Origin: Limnoperna fortunei
Lineage: Eukaryota > Mollusca > Bivalvia > Mytilida > Modiolidae
Assembly: GCA_944474755.1 (NCBI GenBank)
Contig: OX104118.1
Coordinates: forward strand, 87,341,860-87,405,859
Direction of reading: 5' to 3'
Length of the DNA: 64,000 nt
This document shows positions 58,801 to 64,000 of this stretch, one piece after another. The position numbers and the translations under genes were made by a program. The first letter of the stretch is position 1. Each line of letters opens with the position of its first letter. The notes under the pieces were generated by a model that searched no databases, was not told the origin of the DNA, and was given only the letters and a program-made list of their open reading frames with translations.

Positions 58801-61747
58801 TACTACTATTCTGGAAATGCTGTACAATAGAGGAGGAGATGTCAATCTGTGTGATCAGGATGGAGTATCACCACTGTGGGCAGCATCATATAATGGACAC
58901 AAAGGCTGTGTTGATTTCTTACTTAACAAAGGAGCAGAAGTAAATAAATGTGATAACAATAATGGAGCATCACCACTGTATGTAGCATCAGAGAAAGGTC
59001 ACACTACTATTTTGGAAATGCTATACAATAGAGGAGGGGATGTCAATCTATGTAATAATAATGGAGCATCGCCACTGTATATAGCATCACAGCAAGGTCA
59101 CACAACTATTCTGGAAATCCTATACAATAGAGGAGGAGATGTCAATCTGTGTATTCAGGATGGAGTATCACCACTGTGGGCAGCATCATATAATGGACAC
59201 AAAGGCTGTGTTGATTTCTTACTTAACAAAGGAGCAGAAGTAAATAAATGTGATAACAATAATGGATTCTCACCACTGTATGTAGCATCACAGAAAGGTC
59301 ACACTACTATTATAGAAATGCTATACAATAGAGGAGGGGATGTCAATCTGTGTGATCAGGATGGAGTATCACCACTGTATATAGCATCATTTAATGGACA
59401 CAAAGACTGTGTTGATTTCTTACTTAACAAAGGAGTTGAAGTAAATAAATGTGATAACAATAATGGAGCATCACCACTGTATGTAGCATCAGAGAAAGGT
59501 CACACTACTATTCTGGAAATGCTATACAATAGAGGAGATGTCAATCTGTGTGATAAGAATGGAGTGTCACCACTATGGACAGCATCATATAATGGACACA
59601 AAGACTGTGTTGATTTCTTACTTAACAAAGGAGCAGAAGTAAATAAATGTGATAACAATAATGGAGCATCACCATTGTATGTAGCATCACAGAAAGGTCA
59701 CACTACTATTATGGAAATGCTATACAATAGAGGAGGGGATGTCAATCTGTGTGATCAGGATGGAGCATCACCACTGTCTATAGCATCATTTACTGGACAC
59801 AAAGACTGTGTTGATTTCTTACTTAACAAAGGAGTAGATGTAAATAAATGTACTAACAATGGATTCTCACCACTGTATGTAGCATCACATCAAGGTCACA
59901 CTACTATTTTGGAAATGCTATACAATAGAGGAGGGGATGTCAATCTATGTAATAAGAATGGTGCATCACCACTGTATATAGCATCACAGCAAGGTCACAC
60001 AACTATTCTGGAAATGCTTAACAATAGAGGAGGAGATGTCAATCTGTGTGATCAGGATGGAGTATCACCACTGTGGACAGCATCATATAATGGACACAAA
60101 GGCTGTGTTGATTTCTTACTTAACAAAGGAGCAGAAGTAAATAAATGTGATAACAATAATGGAGCATCACCACTGTATGTAGCATCAGAGAAAGGTTACA
60201 CTACTATTTTGGAAATGCTATACAATAGAGGAGGGGATGTCAATCTGTGTGATCAGGATGGAGCATCACCACTGTCTATAGCATCATATAATGGACACAA
60301 AGACTGTGTTGATTTCTTACTTAACAAAGGAGCAGAAGTAAATAAATGTGATAACAATAATGGAGCATCACCACTGTATGTAGCATCAGAGAAAGGTTAC
60401 ACTACTATTTTGGAAATGCTATACAATAGAGGCGGAGATGTCAATCTGTGTGATCAGGATGGAGTATCACCACTTTGGGCAGCATCATATAATGGACACA
60501 AAGGCTGTGTTGATTTCTTACTTATCAAAGGAGCAGAAGTAAATAAATGTGATAACAATAATGGAGCATCACCACTGTATGTAGCATCACTGAAAGGTCA
60601 CGCTACTATTCTTGAAATGCTATACAATAGAGGAGGAGATGTCAATCTGTGTGATAAGAATGGAGTATCACCACTGTGGACAGCATCATATAATGGACAC
60701 AAAGACTGTGTTGATTTCTTACTTAACAAAGGAGCAGAAGTAAATAAATGTGATAACAATAATGGAGCATCACCATTGTATGTAGCATCAGAGAAAGTTT
60801 ACACTACTATTTTGGAAATGCTATACAATAGAGGAGGAGATGTCAATCTGTGTGATCAGGATGGAGTATCACCACTGTGGGCAGCATCATATAATGGACA
60901 CAAAGGCTGTGTTGATTTCTTACTTAACAAAGGAGCAGAAGTAAATAAATGTGATAACAATAATGGAGCATCACCACTGTATGTAGCATCAGAGAAAGGT
61001 CACACTACTATTTTGGAAATGCTATACAATAGAGGAGGGGATGTCAATCTATGTAATAATAATGGAGCATCACCACTGTATATAGCATCACAGCAAGGTC
61101 TCACAACTATTCTGGAAATGCTATACAATAGAGGAGGAGATGTCAATCTGTGTGATCAGGATGGAGCATCACCACTGTATATAGCATCATTTAATGGACA
61201 CAAAGACTGTGTTGATTTCTTACTTAACAAAGGAGTAGAAGTAAATAAATGTACTAACAATGGATTCTCACCACTGTATGTAGCATCACATCAAGGTCAC
61301 ACTACTATTTTGGAAATGCTATACAATAGAGGAGGAGATGTCAATCTGTGTGATCAGGATGGAGCATCACCACTGTATATAGCATCACAGCAAGGTCACA
61401 CAACTATTCTGGAAATGCTATACAATAGAGGAGGAGATGTCAATCTGTGTAATAAGGATGGAGCATCACCACTGTGGACAGCATCATATAATGGACACAA
61501 AGGCTGTGTTGATTTCTTACTTAACAAAGGAGCAGAAGTAAATAAATGTGATAACAATAATGGAGCATCACCACTGTATGTAGCATCAGGGAAAGGTCAC
61601 ACAACTATTCTGGAAATGCTATACAATAGAAGAGGAGATGTCAATCTGTGTAATAATGATGGATTCTCACCACTGTATATAGCATCATATAATGGACACA
61701 AAGTCTGTGTTGATTTCTTACTTAACAAAGGAGTTGAAGTAAATTAA
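32633..61747 (+). CDS. HEPN-STAND-ankyrin NLR-like protein, five exons
   Basis: Joined coding exons: 32633-34827, 42829-43043, 43629-43867, 44680-44860 and 55005-61747. They total 9573 nt, divisible by three, and every junction matches in phase (2, 1, 0, 1) at GT-AG sites. The product is about 3190 residues: a Gln/Thr-rich repeat domain, a basic nuclear-localisation-like patch, a DZIP3-type HEPN domain, a P-loop nSTAND3-like NTPase and about 55 ankyrin repeats. This is an NLR-like layout: N-terminal effector module, NTPase switch, repeat sensor. HEPN domains with R-x4-H are often RNases. Cytosolic or nuclear innate sensing is inferred, not shown. The first ATG after an upstream in-frame stop (32603-32605) is used as the start. 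Confidence 0.85.
34828..36230. other. Intron 1 of the large gene, proximal part
   Basis: AT-rich. A near-palindrome (GGGAGTGAATCACTCCC) lies at about 35861. No exon is needed here, because exons A and B join in phase. Confidence 0.4.
36231..36640. mobile_element. Diverged relative of the hAT-like element at 19586-20433
   Basis: Corresponding words in the same order: AAAATACTATTT, TTTGCAAT/AAG then TCATATC(C/T)GCTC, and ATAAACATG(G/A)CGCGGT followed by AATGG-AATAAAA. A possible right end near 36640 reads, on the reverse strand, CAGGGTTC, a typical hAT terminus. The left end is not found. Confidence 0.5.
36757..36833. repeat. Hairpin with 30-bp arms
   Basis: The arms at 36757-36786 and 36804-36833 are inverted complements with one mismatch (GGAGGCTGTGGTTTATC against GATAAATCACAGCCTCC), with a 17-bp loop. 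On transcription within intron 1 it would form a strong stem. Possibly two abutting transposon ends. Confidence 0.8.
37130..37740. repeat. Degenerate 150-180-bp tandem repeats, about four copies
   Basis: The word TTGCCCTT or TTACCCTT followed by (T/G)AATGA recurs near 37188, 37340, 37500 and 37680, each accompanied by an ACAATTCACT or CTTTATTGG-type neighbour. Divergence is high. It resembles the repeat cores of bivalve nonautonomous elements. Confidence 0.5.
37752..37805 (+). repeat. SINE 5' fragment
   Basis: GGGGCCTCGGTGGCCGAGTGG and the following bases match the head of the SINE at 45510 through box A, then the match stops. Box B and the 3' part are missing. Confidence 0.75.
37806..39418. 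other. Intron 1, unassigned
   Basis: No exon or transposon recognised. A 125-codon minus-strand frame at 38857-39234 shows no domain and is not called. A small hairpin (GAATCCTCTG with CAGAGGATTC) sits at about 38895-38955. Confidence 0.35.
39419..39460. repeat. AT dinucleotide microsatellite
   Basis: Two alternating AT runs separated by GTTCAG. Confidence 0.9.
39644..40429. mobile_element. 786-bp nonautonomous DNA transposon, TA target site
   Basis: The ends are inverted: CCCGTATTTAGGGTTGTATT on the left and CCGTAAAAAGCTGTGTATT on the right read inward, both followed by GTCCGC. TA flanks each end (39642-39643 and 40430-40431). GTGCGGA-type words repeat near both termini. No transposase is visible. 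Confidence 0.8.
40537..40655. repeat. Imperfect foldback
   Basis: The left arm (about 40537-40590, GTTATTTATGTTTT then GATGCGTTTTCTCGTC) is complementary with mismatches to the right arm (about 40602-40655, GACGAGAAAATGCATCGAG then AAAACGTAAATAA). The loop contains GGGCGACAGCCC, itself palindromic. Confidence 0.75.
40855..41100 (-). repeat. Inverted copy of the downstream ~148-bp repeat family
   Basis: GAAATTGAGGTCAAGG and GGACCAAATTTGATGGACCTAG are reverse complements, with changes, of CCTTGACCTCAATTTC and CTAGGTCTATCAAATTTGG in the direct array at 41400-42150. A GGGCGAGA edge near 41069 mirrors TCTCGCC near 41308, so the two sets form a large inverted structure. Confidence 0.6.
41400..42150 (+). 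repeat. Five ~148-bp tandem repeats
   Basis: TTAAAGTTTTTGGGTTA-type words occur at 41521, 41671, 41820, 41966 and 42111, giving periods of 150, 149, 146 and 145. Each unit also carries CCTTGACCTCAATTTCACGG. It resembles the internal tandem cores of bivalve Helitron-like or pearl-type elements; no family proof from this window. Confidence 0.8.
42151..42509. other. Intron 1, distal part
   Basis: AT-rich, no feature supported. Confidence 0.35.
42510..42828 (+). repeat. Serial duplication of the exon B 3' splice site
   Basis: Four imperfect copies of the acceptor plus the first bases of exon B precede the used one. TTTCAG or TTTTAG followed by GTTGACTGGTACCCTGACAG-like sequence occurs at about 42525, 42606, 42684 and 42772, and then at 42828. 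The first copy runs into TGA after eight codons in the correct phase, and only the last opens into the full HEPN exon. Confidence 0.8.
42829..43043 (+). CDS. Exon B: HEPN domain, first part
   Basis: The acceptor TTTTTTCAG ends at 42828 and the donor G|GTAATT at 43043. It encodes NFLRFCHLVQKVAPQAMRCR, then FPPDQLNAIIQKN and KRVLTKAQWKLILP, the opening helices of the DZIP3-type HEPN domain. Phase 2 in and 1 out, matching neighbours. Confidence 0.88.
43044..43628. other. Intron 2
   Basis: AT-rich intron with a T-rich acceptor at its end. No other feature. Confidence 0.6.
43629..43867 (+). CDS. Exon C: HEPN core with R-x4-H
   Basis: The acceptor TTTTTTCAG ends at 43628 and the donor AAG|GTGGGA at 43867. 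It encodes FDVTLMVCFFRHL, LPPPSDESLGADLARIKYYR and the RNYIAH motif (43784-43801), the catalytic R-x4-H signature of HEPN ribonucleases. A conserved aromatic FEYPICW segment follows. Phase 1 in, 0 out. Confidence 0.9.
43868..44604. other. Intron 3
   Basis: Contains a G9 run near 44064 and T-rich tracts. No ORF or transposon supported. Confidence 0.5.
44605..44679 (+). repeat. Duplicated, dead copy of the exon D start
   Basis: TTTGCTTTACAG followed by ACTGTCAGTAGAATTGGAGG at 44609-44640 repeats the real acceptor and exon start at 44671-44700. In the correct phase this copy meets TAG after about ten codons, so using it would truncate the protein. Confidence 0.8.
44680..44860 (+). CDS. Exon D: HEPN C-terminal helices
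   Basis: The acceptor ACATTACAG ends at 44679 and the donor AGAG|GTAAAG at 44860. It encodes AVSRIGGHRYEMECSNLL and a charged helix (MKEAELTEMLKDFELQLKD). Phase 0 in, phase 1 out, which exactly fits exon E. Confidence 0.85.
45040..45480. repeat. Two ~165-bp repeat units in intron 4
   Basis: GATATTTTGCATATTGCTTT followed by CCTATAGTCCCAT and then CATCTACTTCCTGTTT occurs twice, about 165 bp apart. It is preceded by a TCCG microsatellite and ends with an AGTGAGCATTAGCTCACAG inverted motif. Origin unassigned. Confidence 0.65.
45510..45777 (+). mobile_element. tRNA-derived SINE, complete with target duplication
   Basis: Box A (TGGCCGAGTGGTC) and box B (GGGTTCGATTC) are intact. The 3' end carries ATAGCTGAAAAATTGCTGAA and a CAAA tail. 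A perfect 13-bp duplication TCCATTTGCTAGC flanks it (45497-45509 and 45778-45790), so it is a clean, fairly recent insertion and the best reference for the family here. Confidence 0.95.
45910..45975 (+). repeat. SINE 3' tail fragment
   Basis: CTCCATGATATAAAGG, then AAATTACTGAAAGTGGCATAAAA matches the end of the SINE with changes. The head is absent. Confidence 0.55.
46120..50957. repeat. Short-period ACATTAACATTACATAACAC array, first block
   Basis: Almost pure A/C/T sequence on the plus strand made of CATTAACATTACAT joined to ACACACA-type spacers of varying length, about 20-30 bp per unit. Higher-order structure is present: the rare word ATAGCGTTAACATTAC occurs at 47298, 48101 and 48763 in matching contexts. 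Cys/Asn/Val-rich minus-strand frames are artefacts. It lies in intron 4 of the large gene. Confidence 0.95.
50958..52114. mobile_element. 1157-bp hAT-like nonautonomous element, 5-bp target site
   Basis: The inverted termini are CAGGGATTTTCCTACC and CAGGGATTTTCCTGCC (read inward), followed by a further GGGGCC match. TTAGC is duplicated at 50953-50957 and 52115-52119. A duplicated flank near 54045 keeps a single TTAGC without the element, acting as an empty-site control. No transposase ORF. A perfect 20-bp hairpin lies inside. Confidence 0.9.
51422..51472. repeat. Perfect 20-bp hairpin
   Basis: The arms at 51422-51441 and 51453-51472 (GGCATTCAACCGAACCTTCG and its reverse complement) are perfect, with an 11-bp loop. 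It is GC-richer than the surrounding element. Confidence 0.95.
52115..54700. repeat. Short-period array, second block
   Basis: Continuation of the 46120 array. The segment after 52119 is nearly repeated from 54050 (CATTACATAACAGACATCAC and onward), showing segmental duplication within the array. A SINE tail is embedded near 53033. Confidence 0.93.
53033..53107 (+). repeat. SINE 3' tail with AATC microsatellite
   Basis: TGAATATAGCTGAAATATTG and GGCGTTAAACACCA match the SINE 3' consensus, followed by AATC repeats instead of CAAA. It is therefore a different subfamily or tail expansion. Confidence 0.75.
54711..54905 (+). mobile_element. Diverged SINE copy
   Basis: The order of words matches the SINE: TATTGATCAC, CTGTCAACA, CACTGCAGGCAG, ACAAGGATTGCCAGTT, then CCCACAATAAAAACTGGATG and AACAGCTAAAA. 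The 5' box A is degraded. It lies about 100 bp before the exon E acceptor. Confidence 0.75.
55005..61747 (+). CDS. Exon E: STAND NTPase and ankyrin array
   Basis: The acceptor TTTACTTCAG ends at 55004, phase 1. After a linker, the P-loop is GSPGSGKS (55175-55198) and a Walker B-like VFYIDNF follows near 55306. VTCR after a strand matches the sensor-like region of nSTAND3 NTPases, and KSIHDYMFDIY near 55944 sits in the C-terminal helical part. Ankyrin repeats start at about 56264 and alternate between two types, GHKDCVDFLLNKGAEVN and GHTTILEMLYNRGGDVN, totalling about 55 repeats of 33-34 residues. One repeat lacks a Gly codon near 59535. The stop TAA is at 61745-61747, replacing a Lys codon (AAA) usual at that place. 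Confidence 0.92.
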
Positions 61748-63122
61748 TGTGATAACAATAATGGAGCATCACCACTGTATGTAGTATCACAGCAAGGTCA
61801 CACTTCTATTATGGAAATGCTATACAAAAGAGTAGGAGATGTCAATCTGTGTATTAAGAATGGAGCATCACCACTGTGGACAGCATCATATGATGGACAC
61901 AAAGACTGTGTTGATTTCTTACTTAACAAAGGAGCAGAAGTAAATAGATGTGATAACAATAATGGAGCATCACCACTGTATGTAGCATCAGAGAAAGGTC
62001 ACACTACTATTATGGAAATACTATACAAAAGTGTAGGAGATGTCAATCTGTGTAATAAGAATGGAGCATCACCACTGTATATAACATCATTTAATGGACA
62101 CAAAGACTGTGTTGATTTCTTACTTAACAAAGGAGTAGAAGTAAATAAATGTACTAACAATGGATTCTCACCACTGTATGTAGCATCACATCAAGGTCAC
62201 ACTACTATTTTGGAAATGCTATACAATAGAGGAGGGGATGTCAATCTATGTAATAAGAATGGTGCGTCGCCACTGTATATAGCATCACAGCAAGGTCACA
62301 CAACTATTCTGGAAATGCTATACAATAGAGGAGATGTCAATCTGTGTGATTAGGATGGAGCATCACCACTGTATATAGCATCATATAATGGACACAAAGA
62401 TTGTCTTGATTTCTTACTTAATAAAGGAGCAGAAGTAAATAAATGTGATAGCAACAATGGAGCCTCACCACTGTATTTAGCATCAGAGAAATGTCACACT
62501 ACTATTCTGGAAATGCTATACATTAGAGGAGGAGATGTCAATCTGTGTAATAAGGATGGAGCATCACCACTGTATATTGCATCATATAATGGACACAAAG
62601 ACTGTGTTGATTTCTTACTTAACAAAGGAGTAGAAGTAAATACATGTAATAACAATGGAGCCTCACCACTGTATGTAGCATCACTGAAAGGTCACGCTAC
62701 TATTCTTGAAATGCTATACAATAAAGGAGGAGATGCCAATCTGTGTAATAAGAACGGAGCGTTTCCACTGTGGACCGCATCATATGATGGACACAAAGAC
62801 TGTTGATTTCTTGCTTAACAAAGGAGTAGAAGTAAATAAATTTAATAACAATGGATTCTCACCAATACATGCTGCATCACAGCAAGGTCAGACTACTATT
62901 CTGGAAATGCTGTACTATAGAGGAGGAGATGTCAATCTGTGTTATAAGGATGGAGTATCACCTCTGGGTATATCATCACAAAACAAACATAAAGACCGCG
63001 TTGATTTCTTACTTAACAAACGAGCAGAAGTAAATAATATCTACGTCCTAATTGTCATATCCAGGAAAATGTTAGTTTGTATTGAAATTTGTCACATTGG
63101 TTTTAAACACATATGTCTTTAG
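61748..63122 (+). pseudogene. Decaying 3' part of the ankyrin array
   Basis: Repeats continue in the same frame directly after the TAA. A second stop (TAG at 62351-62353, at the site of the usual Gln codon) and a 2-bp loss near 62810 follow. The last repeat ends near 63045, and unique sequence reads to a stop at 63120-63122. About 13 more repeats are recognisable. Either the gene ends at 61747 and this is dead tail sequence, or the stops are recent lesions in a once longer protein. Confidence 0.85.
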
Positions 63123-63519
63123 CCACTTTAAATATTTTGCAAACCTCCATTTTTATTGTTTTCTTGAATCGGTGTTCTCAATTCAACCATCTATCACAAA
63201 TATTTTTCGCAAATTCTCAAAATTCAAATCATAAACTCAGAAATTTGTTATCAGTGCATTGTGTTTAATTCAATACCATGATGAATAGTAGAAGAGAAAT
63301 CAGATACCAAGGCTAAAATAACAGATTATACCAATTAGTGGAATATGACAAAAAGATGATGGAATGAATTCTTATAAAAATACATACATAAGTTGTAAAG
63401 TTCAGTTGTTGTATATGTCAACTGATGCGACAGGAGTACAAATATTTTACATTTTTACATCAATTTATTGTAGCTAAATGCCATATGATAGCCATGGTAC
63501 ATTGTTTGTGTGGAAATGT
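63123..63519. other. 3' flank of the large gene
   Basis: AT-rich, no ORF or clear poly(A) signal assigned. Confidence 0.35.
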
Positions 63520-64000
63520 GTGGAAATTGGTTACATATGTGGTTACATTATTGCCTTGTTACATTATTGAATTGTTGCATTATAGCTTTATTTCATTATT
63601 GCATTACATTATTGTGTTGTTACATTATACCTTTATATCATTATTGTGTTACACAATTGCGTTGTTATATTATAGGTTAATTTCATTATTTGTTTACACA
63701 ACAGTGTGTTACATTATATTTTATTCGATCATTGTGTTACATTATTGTGTTGTTACATTATGGCTTAATTTCATTTTTTTTTGTTTACACAACAGTGTGT
63801 TACATTATAGTTTTATTCCATCATTGTGTGTTACATTATTTTGTTGTTACATTATGGCTTAATTTCGATATTTGTTTACAACAATTGTGTGTTACATTAT
63901 AGTTTTATTCCATTATTTTTGTTGTTTTATTAAAGCTTTATTTCATTACTGCCTTGTTACATTATTGTGTTCTTAAATTTCATTTATTTCTTGTTGTGTT
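63520..64000. repeat. ~91-bp tandem repeat running off the window
   Basis: TGTTTACA(C/A)A-type words recur at 63691, 63782 and 63872. Each unit contains several GTTACATTAT words, so there is also a shorter inner periodicity. Open frames on the plus strand are by-products. Confidence 0.85.

Overview
The window looks like nuclear DNA of a bivalve mollusc, most likely a mussel-like species. Introns are AT-rich, genes are split, and the transposon mix is animal-type: a tRNA-derived SINE, PHD-finger LINEs, a tyrosine-recombinase retroelement and short DNA transposons with TA or 5-bp target duplications. The two host genes, a secreted C-type lectin and a HEPN-STAND-ankyrin protein, belong to families that are expanded in bivalves. 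The species is inferred, not proven.

Layout. 1-4.2 kb: AT-rich DNA with palindromes, a broken Ty3/gypsy pol remnant and one unrecognised broken ORF. 4.2-8.4 kb: a 31-bp satellite split by an 885-bp TA-flanked transposon. 8.4-14.9 kb, minus strand: a four-exon C-type lectin gene whose large intron holds a decayed DIRS/Ngaro-like retrotransposon (gag, RT, RNase H, tyrosine recombinase). The last lectin exon runs into the satellite, which supplies its final cysteine and stop codon. 15.4-25.8 kb: a 74-bp minisatellite, two decayed minus-strand LINEs and an 848-bp hAT-like element. 26-32.2 kb: a SINE, unassigned DNA and a 41-bp satellite split by a 909-bp TA-flanked transposon.

32.5-61.7 kb, plus strand: one large gene read from five exons with matching splice phases. 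Exon A encodes about 38 copies of a 16-residue Gln/Thr-rich repeat and a basic nuclear-localisation-like stretch. Exons B-D encode a DZIP3-type HEPN domain with an R-x4-H motif. Exon E encodes a P-loop STAND-type NTPase followed by about 55 ankyrin repeats. The joined frame is 9573 nt (3190 codons plus stop). The introns contain SINEs, foldbacks, a TA-flanked transposon, ~148-bp repeats and an ~8.6-kb short-period array split by an 1157-bp hAT-like element. After the stop at 61745-61747 the ankyrin array continues in decaying form to about 63.05 kb, and a ~91-bp repeat runs to the window end.

How the genes may work: both host genes resemble recognition proteins, one a secreted sugar-binding lectin and the other an intracellular NLR-like protein with a possible RNase-type HEPN module, an NTPase switch and a repeat-array sensor. 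The functional statements are inferences from domain architecture.
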